Part shown: piece by piece, positions 17,350 through 25,998 of the stretch | Numbering within the stretch: the stretch's first letter is position 1 | How the letters are laid out: every line of letters begins with the position of its first letter | NCBI RefSeq assembly: GCF_002583555.1 | Contig: NZ_BEGX01000077.1 | Span: 196,335-260,334 of the forward strand | From: Pseudonocardia sp. N23 | GTDB lineage: Bacteria > Actinomycetota > Actinomycetes > Mycobacteriales > Pseudonocardiaceae | Direction of reading: 5' to 3' | DNA: 64,000 nucleotides | Notes under the pieces: generated by a model | The model's database searches: none | What the model was told of the DNA's origin: nothing | The model's input: only the letters and a program-made list of their open reading frames with translations | Translations under genes and position numbers: made by a program

Positions 17350-17907
17350 TCAGGCGCCGGTCCAGCAACCGATGATCGTGCGGGCCACGAGCAGCGCGAC
17401 CTGCGACGGGGTCAAGGGCGGGGTGCCCAGCCCCGGGGGCAGGGCGGTGTCGTCGACGACGAGGACCTTGAAGTCCTTGCGCACCACGACCGACCCGCCG
17501 GTGGTGACGAACGCGCCCTCACCGAGCCCGTCGAGGGTGTGGACCGACCCGAGCCGGCGCGCGGTCTCGTCGAAGAACGCCGTGGTCTCCAGGACCGACG
17601 ACAGCTCCTTGACCGACAGCGTGAAGGCGCCGTCGGCGAAGCGGTACCGGCACGAGTAGACGTGGTCGGACCAGGTCGGGGTGTCGATGCCCTGCGGCGG
17701 CAGCGCGAGGGCCTCGGTGATGTCCTCCTCCGCCTCGTCGGAGCAGACGAGGACCGCGCTGGCCGACGGTGTGTCCCCAGCAGGTTCGGCCGTCGCGGGG
17801 GCGAGCGCGGAGGGAAGGGGCTGCGCCGGGGCAGCCGGTGCCGAGCAGCCGGCGAGCACCGTCGCACCGAGGACGGCCGTGAGCACGGCGCGGGGGAGTC
17901 GGCCCAT
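17350..17907 (-). CDS. Secreted lipoprotein of unknown function
   Basis: A 185-residue protein with a lipoprotein signal peptide: basic start MGRLPRAV, hydrophobic core, then lipobox LAGC with cysteine at residue 21. A Pro/Ala/Thr-rich linker of about 25 residues follows, then a compact domain with two cysteines (VLVCSDEAEE and YSCRYRF) that could form a disulfide. It would be anchored to the outer face of the membrane. The folded part resembles small actinobacterial lipoproteins of unknown role; I do not recognise a named family. Neighbours give no functional hint. Confidence 0.8.
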   Translation of the reverse strand: MGRLPRAVLTAVLGATVLAGCSAPAAPAQPLPSALAPATAEPAGDTPSASAVLVCSDEAEEDITEALALPPQGIDTPTWSDHVYSCRYRFADGAFTLSVKELSSVLETTAFFDETARRLGSVHTLDGLGEGAFVTTGGSVVVRKDFKVLVVDDTALPPGLGTPPLTPSQVALLVARTIIGCWTGA

Positions 17908-18124
17908 GCGGGGAGGCTAGAGGTGGCCGGCGGAGCGAGGCCGCGGGGCCGCCGTGCAGGGCCGCGTCGTCGGCCGCGGATCGTGACGTGCATCGCCTAC
18001 TCTCGGTTTCGGTAACGATTCAGAAGATCGAGTCGTCGTACAGGGTGAGCGCGACGACGCGCCCCGGCCGAGCCCCGTGACCCGGCCGGAATCCGGAACG
18101 CCGACCAGACATCGGAGGAACACC

Positions 18125-18247
18125 ATGGCAGTGATCGACCGCCGCACCGTGTGGGCCGCGATGGTCCGCACCGCACGCCGCTTCGACGAGTGGACCCTCG
18201 TGACGTTCAACCCCCGCATCCCCGTGGGGTCGCGCGAAGAGCGCTGA
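18125..18247 (+). CDS. 40-residue uncharacterised protein
   Basis: ATG 18125 is preceded by GGAGGA at ideal spacing, one of the best ribosome sites in the window. The product starts MAVIDRRTVWAAMVRTARRF and ends in IPVGSREER. It is basic, possibly one amphipathic helix followed by a short strand, with no signal peptide or membrane segment. A 15-bp perfect hairpin lies 43 bp beyond the stop, so the gene looks like a complete transcription unit. I do not recognise a family. It is short enough that chance cannot be excluded, but the ribosome site and terminator together make it credible. Confidence 0.6.
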   Translation: MAVIDRRTVWAAMVRTARRFDEWTLVTFNPRIPVGSREER

Positions 18248-18290
18248 CGCGAGACACCCCCCGGCGCACGACCCCGGGGGAGCACGACGA

Positions 18291-18324
18291 ACGGGCCGGT
18301 ACCGCAGCAGCGGTACCGGCCCGT
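18291..18324. terminator. 15-bp perfect hairpin, probably a bidirectional terminator
   Basis: ACGGGCCGGTACCGC (18291-18305) pairs with GCGGTACCGGCCCGT (18310-18324) over a 4-nt loop. It lies between the convergent 40-residue gene and the membrane-protein gene. No T-run is present. Immediately beyond it, TGCCCGTCAG is repeated in tandem up to the membrane-protein stop. Confidence 0.7.
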
Positions 18325-18356
18325 CCGGTGTTTCCGGGAGTGCCCGTCAGTGCCCG

Positions 18357-18707
18357 TCAGTGCCCGAGCGGCCGGTCGCCCTCGGCGGCCTCGGCGAGCT
18401 GCTCGGGCGTCGGCGGCTTGAGCGGGCGCATCAGCACCCACGCCCCGAACAGCACCGCGACGACGAGCATCCCGATGCCCATGTCGAGGTTGATGTTCGA
18501 GCCGCCGGTCTTCATGCGGTCGGCGTCGTCGGTCGACACCAGTCCCATGATCAGCAGCACGATGCCGTAGACCAGGAACAGCACGGCGATGATGGTGCGC
18601 AGGTCGAACAGGTTGGCCGCGGCCGACGGCGGTGCGTCGGTCCCGGCCCGTGGCGCGTCGGCAGGGCCCGTCCCGGCATCGTTGCTGCCTTCGGGGGAGT
18701 CGGTCAT
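18357..18707 (-). CDS. Small two-helix membrane protein
   Basis: A 116-residue protein. About 33 disordered residues (Asp/Ala/Pro-rich) precede LFDLRTIIAVLFLVYGIVLL, the first membrane helix, and a second helix, GIGMLVVAVLFGAWVLM, near residue 85. The loop between has a conserved-looking GGSNINLDMG. It lies 25 bp after the Na+/solute symporter on the same strand, so it is probably cotranscribed and may be an accessory to the transporter. I know small membrane proteins of this type near such symporters in actinobacteria, but no function is established. Confidence 0.75.
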   Translation of the reverse strand: MTDSPEGSNDAGTGPADAPRAGTDAPPSAAANLFDLRTIIAVLFLVYGIVLLIMGLVSTDDADRMKTGGSNINLDMGIGMLVVAVLFGAWVLMRPLKPPTPEQLAEAAEGDRPLGH

Positions 18708-18732
18708 CCGTCTTCCTCCTTCGGTCTCGGGC

Positions 18733-20430
18733 TCAGAAGAACAGGATGTAGAGGATCACGACGAGGATCAGCACCAGCACGCCCAGGAGCTTCGGCGAGC
18801 GGTACCAGCCGGCGTCGTCACCCTCGACGGAGTGCGTCCGGCTCGCGCGCGGTGTCAGGCTCCATACGAGGCCCGTGAGCTCGGCCTCCGGCTTCGGCTG
18901 ACCCGAGAGCGACACCAGCGCGGCCACACCGACACCGACGATGAACGCCGCGCTCGCACCGACGAAGCTGCCCGCCTGGTTCGACAGCTGCAGCACGTCG
19001 AAGCGGACCAGGACGTCGATGGTGACCGCCGCGACCGTGCCCGACAGCAGGCCGATCCACGCCGCCGAGCCCGTCATCCGCTTCCAGAACAGGCCGAGGA
19101 TGAAGATCGCGAACAGCGGGGCGTTGAAGAAGCTGAACAGGGCCTGGATGTAGTCCATCAGGTTCTGCGAGCCGGACGCGATGAACGCCGTACCGATGGC
19201 CAGGATGCAGCCGATGACCGTGACCCAGCGGCCGACCTGCAGGTAGTAGCGGTCGGGCTTGCCGGGCTTGATCCAGTCCTGCCACAGGTCATAGGTGAAG
19301 ACCGTGTTGAAGGAGCTGATGTTGGCCGCCATGCCCGCCATGAATGCGGCGAGCAGGCCGGCGATCGCGACGCCGAGTATGCCGTTGGGCAGTAGTTCCT
19401 TCATCAGCAGCGTCAGCGAGTCGTTGTAGGTGATCCCGTCGACGGAGCCGCCCGCGGCCTTGACCGCCTGGATCTGCGGGAGCAGGACGGCGGCGATCAT
19501 GCCGGGGATGACGACGACGAGCGGGATGAGCGCCTTGGGGAACGCGCCGATGATCGGCGTGCGCCGGGCGGCGGACATGCTCTTGGCCGACAGCGCGCGC
19601 TGCACCTCCGCGAAGTTCGTCGTCCAGTAGCCGAAGGACAGCACGAAGCCGAGGCCGAAGACGATGCCGATGACCGACAGCACCGGGTTGGCGATCTCGG
19701 TGAGCTCGGTTCCCGGCCAGGACGACAGCTGCTCCGCTCCGCCGGGGCCCGCGCTGACCTTCTCCTTCAGTCCCTCCCAGCCGCCGATGCGGTTGAGGCC
19801 GACCAGCGTGAGCGGGATCAGCAGGGCGAGGATGACGAAGAACTGCAGGACCTCGTTGTAGATCGCGGCCGAGAGGCCGCCGAGGGTGGTGTAGGCGAGC
19901 ACGACGAGTGCGGCGACCGGGATCGCGACGACCAGCGGCCACCCGAGCAGGGCCTCGATGATCAGGCCGAGGGCGAAGAGGTTGACGCCGGCGATCAGGA
20001 TCGAGGCGACCGCGAAGATCACGCCCTGGATGCGCTGCGTCGTGCGGTTGAAGCGTTTGGCCAGGAACTCCGGAACGCTCCTGGCCTTGGAACCGTAGTA
20101 GAACGGCATCATCACCAGGCCGAGGAACACCATGGCCGGGATGGCGCCGATCCAGTAGTAGTGCACCGTCGCGATGCCGTACTGGGCGCCGTTGGCCATC
20201 ATGCCGATGAGCTCGAGCGCGCCGAGGTTCGCGGAGATGAACGCGAGGCCGGTGACCCAGGCGGGCATCGAGCGGCCCGACAGCAGGAAGTCGAGGCTGG
20301 AGGAGACGGACCGGCGGGCCATGTAGCCGATGCCGAGGACCAGCAGGAAGTAGAAGGCGACGAGCAGGTAGTCGACGAGGTGGGCGTCGAGCCGTACGTC
20401 GGCGTTGGCCTGGGCGAGGATGCTGGTCAT
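18733..20430 (-). CDS. Sodium:solute symporter (SSS family), probable galactose/glucose transporter
   Basis: A 565-residue protein with about 13-14 hydrophobic helices. Family signs include the early GYMARRSVSSSLDFLLSGRS, the SSS signature region around ALELIGMMANGAQYG, and FGYWTTNFAEVQRALSAKS. The C-terminal tail ends in a final helix, LLGVLVLILVVILYILFF, as in SGLT-type members. It is divergent from a DeoR regulator followed by galT and galK, so galactose import with sodium is the best guess. ATG 20430 has GGGGAGGG six bases upstream. The downstream small membrane protein is likely in the same transcript. Confidence 0.9.
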   Translation of the reverse strand: MTSILAQANADVRLDAHLVDYLLVAFYFLLVLGIGYMARRSVSSSLDFLLSGRSMPAWVTGLAFISANLGALELIGMMANGAQYGIATVHYYWIGAIPAMVFLGLVMMPFYYGSKARSVPEFLAKRFNRTTQRIQGVIFAVASILIAGVNLFALGLIIEALLGWPLVVAIPVAALVVLAYTTLGGLSAAIYNEVLQFFVILALLIPLTLVGLNRIGGWEGLKEKVSAGPGGAEQLSSWPGTELTEIANPVLSVIGIVFGLGFVLSFGYWTTNFAEVQRALSAKSMSAARRTPIIGAFPKALIPLVVVIPGMIAAVLLPQIQAVKAAGGSVDGITYNDSLTLLMKELLPNGILGVAIAGLLAAFMAGMAANISSFNTVFTYDLWQDWIKPGKPDRYYLQVGRWVTVIGCILAIGTAFIASGSQNLMDYIQALFSFFNAPLFAIFILGLFWKRMTGSAAWIGLLSGTVAAVTIDVLVRFDVLQLSNQAGSFVGASAAFIVGVGVAALVSLSGQPKPEAELTGLVWSLTPRASRTHSVEGDDAGWYRSPKLLGVLVLILVVILYILFF

Positions 20431-20569
20431 GCCACCCTCCCCGCGGAATGGCGTGGTCCGTGCCGTCCGCTTCGCATCATCGCGACTCCCACAGTTCGTC
20501 GACGTCGGGGCAGAGTTGTTCGCCGTACATCGTTGTGGGGTGCAAGGTACCGGGTTCGGACACAATCCA

Positions 20570-20577
20570 ACAATTGT
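20570..20577. promoter_or_regulatory. ACAATTGT palindrome in the gal divergent promoter region
   Basis: An 8-bp perfect palindrome, extendable to 10 of 12 positions (CAACAATTGTCG), lies midway in the 280-bp gap between the symporter and the DeoR regulator. It is AT-richer than its surroundings, as expected of a control region. Binding by the DeoR protein is inferred. Confidence 0.35.
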
Positions 20578-20710
20578 CGACGTAACGATCCGGCACTGAT
20601 GCGGCCCCTGTGGCAGGATCGGTGACCGCTACCACATAGAAGCCGTCCGTGCGCGTTGACGGTTGGGTGATCACGTTGCATTCTGTGCGAAGTCGTGCGG
20701 AGGAGGTGTC

Positions 20711-21517
20711 GTGGGCCTGCTCGCGCAGCAACGGCGGGAGCTGATCCTCGAGCAGGTCCGTGCCCGTGGCGCAGTGCGCGTCAGCGACCTGGCCGGGCAC
20801 TTCGGCGTGTCCGACATGACCGTCCGGCGCGACCTGGATGTCCTTGCGCGCCAACGGCTCGTCGACAAGGTGCACGGTGGGGCCACTGCCGTCGGCGCGC
20901 CCAGCACCGAGGAGCCGGGCTTCCTCGTGAAGTCGCAGCGCCAGCTCGTGGAGAAGGAGGCCGTCGCGCGCGCCGCGGCCCGGCTCGTCGAACCGGGCTC
21001 CGCGATCGGGCTGTCGGCAGGCACCACCACGTGGGCGCTCGCCCGGCTGCTCGTCGACGTCCCGGGGCTCACGATCGTCACCAACTCGATGGCGGTCGCC
21101 GACGTCTTCCGTGCCGCCCCGCGCCCCGACCTCACCGTCATCCTGACCGGCGGGATCCGCACCCCGTCCGAGGCGCTCGTAGGGCCGGTGGCGGTGGCGT
21201 CGCTGCGCAGCCTCAACCTCGACGCGGTGTTCCTCGGTGTGCACGGGATGTCGGCCGCCGCCGGGTTCACCACACCCAACCTGACCGAGGCCGAGACCGA
21301 CCGCGCGCTCGTCGAGGCCGGTCAGCGCCTCGTCGTCGTCGCCGACCACACGAAATGGGGGACAGTGGGCATCTCGACGATCGCGGCGCTCTCCGACGCC
21401 GACGTACTCGTCACCGACGACGGGCTGGCCGACGACGCCCGGGCGGTGCTGGCGGGGGAGGTCGACGAGCTGGTCATCGCCCCCGTGGCGGGCACAGCGG
21501 GCGAGGCCGGCGCGTGA
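20711..21517 (+). CDS. DeoR-family transcriptional repressor
   Basis: A 268-residue DeoR regulator. The N-terminal helix-turn-helix reads AVRVSDLAGHFGVSDMTVRR with the typical DLDVLARQRLVDKVHGGA continuation. The C-terminal sugar-phosphate-sensing domain has SAGTTTWALARLL and GVHGMSAAAGFTTPNLTEAE, then VVVADHTKWG. These repressors release DNA on binding a phosphorylated sugar; galactose-1-phosphate or a related ester is likely here given galT and galK just downstream. GTG 20711 has GGAGGAGGT close upstream and was preferred to the earlier ATG at 20663. Its stop overlaps the galT GTG. Confidence 0.93.
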   Translation: MGLLAQQRRELILEQVRARGAVRVSDLAGHFGVSDMTVRRDLDVLARQRLVDKVHGGATAVGAPSTEEPGFLVKSQRQLVEKEAVARAAARLVEPGSAIGLSAGTTTWALARLLVDVPGLTIVTNSMAVADVFRAAPRPDLTVILTGGIRTPSEALVGPVAVASLRSLNLDAVFLGVHGMSAAAGFTTPNLTEAETDRALVEAGQRLVVVADHTKWGTVGISTIAALSDADVLVTDDGLADDARAVLAGEVDELVIAPVAGTAGEAGA

Positions 21518-22593
21518 GACGCACCGACGGGACGCTCGCCGACGGCCGCCACATCATGTGGTTCGACGAGGACGGCACGCCCGCCCGCGACCCCGCGACC
21601 CTGGTCGACCACCGCGACCTGCCCCGCACCACCTCGGCGTCCCAGCTTCGCTACGACACCCTCGCCGGGGAGTGGGTGGCCGTCGCCTCGCACCGCCAGG
21701 ACCGCACCTACCAGCCGCCCGCCGACCAGTGCCCGCTCGACCCGACCCACGGCGAGCACCACACCGAGATCCCGTCACCGGACTACCAGGTCGTCGTGTT
21801 CGAGAACCGGTTCCCGTCGTTCGGCGGCAACGCGCCGCTGTCGGGCGGGCCCGGGCCGGACCCGGCGGCCGGGCGCTGCGAGGTCGTCTGCTTCACCAGT
21901 GACCACTCGTCGTCGTTCGGCGAGCTGACCCCCGCCCGGGTACGGCTCGTCGTCGACGTGTGGGCCGACCGCACGGCCGAGCTCGGCGCACTCCCCGGTG
22001 TGGCGCAGGTGTTCCCCTTCGAGAACCGCGGCGCCGAGATCGGCGTGACGCTGGCCCACCCGCACGGCCAGATCTACGCCTACCCCTACGTGCCGCCGAT
22101 CCCTGCGCGGATGCTCGACCGCGCCCGCAGCCACCTCGCCGCCACCGGCCGCAACCTGTTCGACGACGTGCTGCGCGCCGAACGGGCGGGCGAACGCGTC
22201 GTCGTCGCGGGGGAGCACTGGACGGCCTTCGTACCGGAGGCGGCGCGATACCCGGTGGAGGTGCACCTCTACCCGCACCGGCGGGTCCCCGACATCCCGG
22301 CGCTCACCCCCGCCGAACGCGACGAGTTCGCCGGGATCTACCTCGACGTCCTCGGCCGCCTCGACGCGCTCTACGGCGATCCGCTGCCCTACGTCGCCGG
22401 CTGGCAGCAGGCGCCCGTGCGGCCCGAGCACGAGGGCGACCGCGAGCTCGCCCACCTGCACCTGCGGGTCTCCTCGATCCGCCGCGCACCGGGCAAGCTC
22501 AAGTACCTCGCGGGGTCCGAGACCGGGGCGGGGGCGTTCGTGTCCGACGTGCTCGCCGAGTCCGTGGCCCAGCGGCTCCGGGACGCCCGATGA
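21514..22593 (+). CDS. galT: Galactose-1-phosphate uridylyltransferase
   Basis: GalT swaps UMP between UDP-glucose and galactose-1-phosphate in the Leloir pathway. The 359-residue protein has the catalytic HPHGQ motif (H182-H184, in LAHPHGQIYAYPY) and FENRGAEIG just before it, plus FENRFPSFGGNAP near residues 96-107 and VEVHLYPHRRVPD further on. GTG 21514 overlaps the DeoR TGA (GTGA) and the stop overlaps the galK ATG (ATGA), so the three genes form one coupled operon. No galE is present in the operon. Confidence 0.96.
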   Translation: MRRTDGTLADGRHIMWFDEDGTPARDPATLVDHRDLPRTTSASQLRYDTLAGEWVAVASHRQDRTYQPPADQCPLDPTHGEHHTEIPSPDYQVVVFENRFPSFGGNAPLSGGPGPDPAAGRCEVVCFTSDHSSSFGELTPARVRLVVDVWADRTAELGALPGVAQVFPFENRGAEIGVTLAHPHGQIYAYPYVPPIPARMLDRARSHLAATGRNLFDDVLRAERAGERVVVAGEHWTAFVPEAARYPVEVHLYPHRRVPDIPALTPAERDEFAGIYLDVLGRLDALYGDPLPYVAGWQQAPVRPEHEGDRELAHLHLRVSSIRRAPGKLKYLAGSETGAGAFVSDVLAESVAQRLRDAR

Positions 22594-23750
22594 CCTTCCC
22601 CGGGGCCTTCGGCGGGGAGCCCGACGTCGTGTGGCGCGCACCGGGCCGGGTCAACCTGATCGGCGAGCACACCGACTACAACGACGGCTTCGTGCTGCCG
22701 TGGGCGCTTCCGCTGGGGGTCACCGTGGCGTTGCGGCGCAACGACTCCGGGCTGCTGCGGATGGTGTCGCGCCAGCACGGCGCGGACGTCGTCGAGGCCC
22801 GGGTGGCCGACCTGGAACCCGGGTCCGTCGACGGCTGGGCGGGCTACCCGGCGGGCGTCGTGTGGCGGCTGCGGGAGGCCGGTCTGCTCCTGGCCGCGAC
22901 GGGGTTCGACCTCGTCGTCGACGGTGACGTGCCCGCGGGGGCCGGGCTGTCGTCGTCGGCGGCGCTGGAGTGCGCCGTCGTACGCGCGGTCGACGACGTG
23001 CTCGGTCTCGGCCTCTCGGGTCCCGAGGCCGCCGCGCACGCGCGCGGCGCCGAGAACGGCTTCGTCGGCGTGCCCAGCGGTGTGATGGACCAGATGGCCT
23101 CGCTGATGTGCGCCGAGGGCAGCGCCCTGTTCCTCGACACCCGCAGCATGGCCACCCGGCAGGTGCCCCTCGACGTCGCCGGGGCCGGGCTCGCGCTGCT
23201 GCTCGTCGACACCAACGCGCCGCACACGCTCGTCGACGGCGAGTACGCCGACCGGCAGCGGGCCTGCGCCGCCGGGGCCCGGGCCCTCGGCGTCGCGGCC
23301 CTGCGCGACGTCCCCCTCGCCGGCCTCGACGACACGCTCGCCCGGATCGACGGCCTCGACGACGCCGACGTCGTCCGCCGCCGGGTGCGCCACGTCGTCA
23401 CCGAGAACGCCCGCGTCCTCGACGTCGTCGGCCTGCTCGACGACGGCCGCCCCGACGAGATCGGCCCGCTGCTCACCGCCTCGCACGCCTCGTTGCGCGA
23501 CGACTTCGACGTGACCGTCCCCGAGCTGGACGTGTGCGTGGACGCCGCACTGGCCGCGGGTGCGCTCGGCGCGCGGATGACCGGCGGTGGGTTCGGCGGC
23601 TCCGTCGTCGTGCTGGCCCGGGCGGTCGACTCCGACGCGATCACCGACGCGGTCGCTGCGGCGTTCGCCACGCGCGGGTTCGCCACGCCGCGGCCGGTGC
23701 CCGCCACCCCCTCGGCGGGCGCCCGTCGGATCGGCGGGTCCCACGGCTGA
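22590..23750 (+). CDS. galK: Galactokinase
   Basis: GalK phosphorylates galactose at C1. This 386-residue GHMP kinase has the galactokinase signature GRVNLIGEHTDYNDGFVLP near the N-terminus, the ATP-binding PAGAGLSSSAALE near residue 115, and GARMTGGGFGGS near residue 330. ATG 22590 overlaps the galT stop as ATGA. Length and motif order are normal. It is the last gene of the deoR-galT-galK operon. Confidence 0.96.
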   Translation: MTFPGAFGGEPDVVWRAPGRVNLIGEHTDYNDGFVLPWALPLGVTVALRRNDSGLLRMVSRQHGADVVEARVADLEPGSVDGWAGYPAGVVWRLREAGLLLAATGFDLVVDGDVPAGAGLSSSAALECAVVRAVDDVLGLGLSGPEAAAHARGAENGFVGVPSGVMDQMASLMCAEGSALFLDTRSMATRQVPLDVAGAGLALLLVDTNAPHTLVDGEYADRQRACAAGARALGVAALRDVPLAGLDDTLARIDGLDDADVVRRRVRHVVTENARVLDVVGLLDDGRPDEIGPLLTASHASLRDDFDVTVPELDVCVDAALAAGALGARMTGGGFGGSVVVLARAVDSDAITDAVAAAFATRGFATPRPVPATPSAGARRIGGSHG

Positions 23751-23866
23751 CCCGAGTGCAACTCCACGGTCGTCGTTGCGGCCCGGGCGAGCAGTCCGGC
23801 CCCGATGAGGACCGGGAGGTTGCGCCCGGGTGTGGCGGCTCCTGCGCGGCCGGCGGGCGCACCGGG

Positions 23867-24988
23867 TCAGCGGCGGCTGAGCGCCCCCGGGCGGGCGTCG
23901 AGCAGCCCCGTGTAGATCGACGCCAGCTCGCGTGCCCACCGCCCGGCCTCGAACCGGTCGAGGAACCGGCGCCGCGCGGCCGCACCCAGACGCTCGCGCC
24001 GGTCCGGGTCCGCGGCCAGCTCCGCGACGGCCGCGGCGATCCGCGTCGCCTCCAGCGGCACCAGGACCCCGGTGTCGCGGGTGACGATCTCGGGGATGCC
24101 GCCCGTCGTGCTCGCGACCGCGGGCACCCCCGCCCCCAGGCCCTCGACCAGCGCGCGCGGCATCGCGTCGTTGCGGGTGGTGTGCACCAGGAGGTCGGCG
24201 GCCTTCAGCAGCGCGAGCGGGTCGTCGACGAGATGGAAGACGATACGCGCGGCGAGCTCGTCGTCACGGTCGACGCGGGACTCCAGCCACGGCCGCAGCG
24301 GACCGTCACCGCCGAGGACGACGATGACCGGCGCACTGTCGGGCAGCGCGGCCACGGCGTCGAGCAGCAGGTCCTGACCCTTTCCGCGGCGCATCGGCGC
24401 GACGGAGGCGACCAGCACCTTCCCGGGGCCGACGCCGAGGCGCCCGCGCAGCCGCTCCCGTTCGCCCGTATCGGCGGGGCCGGGGTCGGTGACCCCGTTG
24501 GGCAGCACCACGAGGTCGGCCCCCGCCCCGGCGTACCAGTCACGCTGCAGCTGCGAGATCGCGATCGTGCGGGTGACGAACCGGCGCCGGGCCAGGATCT
24601 TCGCGGCCCGCTTCGCCCGGTCGGTGACGTCGGCGGGCTGGTCCTCGATCCGGTGCAACGTCGACACCACCGGAAGCCGCAGCCGGGCACCCGCCGCGCC
24701 CCCGACGACGTCGGCGTTCCCGACGTGGGTGTGCACGACCTCGCTGCGGTGCCGGCGCAGCACCTCGATCGCCCGGGTCACCGCCCGTGGGTCCCACGGG
24801 GCGCTCCCCAGGTCCTCCACCGGCACCCCGAGGCGGTGCAGCTCGGCCGCGACCGGCGAGCGCGTCGCCGTCGAGATCGCGACGACGACCATCTCCATCC
24901 CCGCCGCGGGCGCCGCCCGGGCGAGGTCGACGAGACCGTTCTCGGGTTCGTCGGGATGGAGCGACGCGACGACATGGGCAACGCGCAC
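23867..24988 (-). CDS. GT4-family glycosyltransferase
   Basis: A 373-residue GT-B glycosyltransferase of the group 1 (GT4) type. N-terminal MRVAHVVASLHPDEPENGL and VVHTHVGNADV mark the acceptor domain; PNGVTDPG, VASVAPMRRGKGQDLLLDAV and the EX7E-like EGLGAGVPAVASTTGGIPE mark the donor domain. Such enzymes build polysaccharides, glycolipids or small-molecule glycosides from nucleotide sugars. No biosynthetic cluster surrounds it, so the acceptor is unknown. It converges on galK with a 116-bp gap. Confidence 0.85.
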   Translation of the reverse strand: MRVAHVVASLHPDEPENGLVDLARAAPAAGMEMVVVAISTATRSPVAAELHRLGVPVEDLGSAPWDPRAVTRAIEVLRRHRSEVVHTHVGNADVVGGAAGARLRLPVVSTLHRIEDQPADVTDRAKRAAKILARRRFVTRTIAISQLQRDWYAGAGADLVVLPNGVTDPGPADTGERERLRGRLGVGPGKVLVASVAPMRRGKGQDLLLDAVAALPDSAPVIVVLGGDGPLRPWLESRVDRDDELAARIVFHLVDDPLALLKAADLLVHTTRNDAMPRALVEGLGAGVPAVASTTGGIPEIVTRDTGVLVPLEATRIAAAVAELAADPDRRERLGAAARRRFLDRFEAGRWARELASIYTGLLDARPGALSRR

Positions 24989-25152
24989 GGGGCTGACCTC
25001 CTGCTCCGGCCGGTCGGCACCCGGGCCGGGGGAGCGTCGCCGCCGGGGGCGGCGTCGCTGTCACCCCGTCGGGTGATGTCCGTGGCGGACCCTACCGAGG
25101 TCGCCCCGGTGGGGCAGGGGCAGGCGGGGGCCGGCGCCGGCGCGGGTCCGGC

Positions 25153-25404
25153 TCAGGCGGAGCGTCGCCGCCGACGGGTCCGTCCGCGCGCGGAGCCGGC
25201 CACGACGGTGCACGCGTCGCACGGCTTCCCGTCGGGCGCCACGAGCGACGCCGGCGACACCACATGGCCGCAGATCGCCTGGTAGCGGCCGGTGTCGGCC
25301 GCGGTGGACCGGGTGAGCTCGGTGTCGGGGACGGCATGGGAGCGATCGTCGAGCCGGCACGTCACCGCGACCGTCACCACGGGGGACGGGTCGTCGACCG
25401 TCAT
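25153..25404 (-). CDS. Small basic protein with CxxC-type cysteines
   Basis: An 83-residue protein from ATG 25404. The middle reads RYQAICGHVVSPASLVAPDG then KPCDACTVVA, giving a CGH...CxxC pattern that could bind one zinc ion, and the C-terminus is a strongly basic RGRTRRRRRSA tail. I know of similar short actinobacterial proteins near DUF397/DUF5753 regulator pairs, but no function is established. It is divergent from the DUF397 gene, sharing the 193-bp gap with the TCTGCA iterons, so it may belong to the same regulatory unit. Confidence 0.6.
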   Translation of the reverse strand: MTVDDPSPVVTVAVTCRLDDRSHAVPDTELTRSTAADTGRYQAICGHVVSPASLVAPDGKPCDACTVVAGSARGRTRRRRRSA

Positions 25405-25530
25405 CCCGACGACAGGGTCGGCGCCCTGAGCTCGTCCTGCACGTCCCACTGCCACGTCCTGTCCGTCCCGGCAATCGACCGGACCCGGGTCCGGACGCCG
25501 CGCACGCTATCGTTCCCGTCTCGACAGGTG

Positions 25531-25560
25531 TCTGCAAGGTCGTCTGCACGTGCATCTGCA
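25531..25560. promoter_or_regulatory. Three TCTGCA iterons with 12-bp period
   Basis: TCTGCA occurs at 25531, 25543 and 25555, exactly 12 bp apart, ending 37 bp before the DUF397 start. A hexamer in strict phase close to a regulator pair suggests an operator for the XRE protein at 25999. Function is inferred. Confidence 0.45.
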
Positions 25561-25597
25561 AGCACGAGTCGCCTGTCCGGCGGATCGGGGGACGAGC

Positions 25598-25867
25598 ATG
25601 ACGACATCGGACACGGATGTGGACGAGGGCCCGGAGGGGAACGCGGCCTGGCTGCCCGCCGCCGCTCTCGCGGCCGTCACGTGGCGCAAGGCGACCGCCA
25701 GCAACCCCAGCGGCGACTGCGTCGAGGTGGCCGTCCTCCCGGACGGGGACGTTGCGGTCCGTAACTCCCGCGCCCCCCACGGCCCGGCGCTCGTCTACAC
25801 CCGCGCGGAGATCGCCGCCTTCGTCGCCGGTGTCCGCGGCGGCGAGTTCGACGACCTGACCTGCTGA
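25598..25867 (+). CDS. DUF397 protein
   Basis: An 89-residue DUF397 protein: WRKATASNPSGDCVEVAVL, then DGDVAVRNSRAPHGPALVYT and a closing EIAAFVAGVRGGEFDDL. DUF397 proteins are abundant in streptomycetes and relatives and are usually paired with an XRE/DUF5753 regulator, as here 131 bp downstream; some such pairs affect development and antibiotic production in Streptomyces (WhiJ-type systems). ATG 25598 follows GGGGGACGAG. The biochemical role of DUF397 is unclear; a partner that modulates the DNA-binding protein is a reasonable guess. Confidence 0.88.
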   Translation: MTTSDTDVDEGPEGNAAWLPAAALAAVTWRKATASNPSGDCVEVAVLPDGDVAVRNSRAPHGPALVYTRAEIAAFVAGVRGGEFDDLTC

Positions 25868-25998
25868 TCGCCCGACCTGCCGACAGCCGGAACCGGCGAC
25901 GCCGTTCGGCGACGACCGCCGCTGCCGCCGCTCCGGAGCGCGCACACGTCGCTATGCTGCGTGACGACCGTGCGTTCCCGGCGTCTGGAGCCCGTCCC

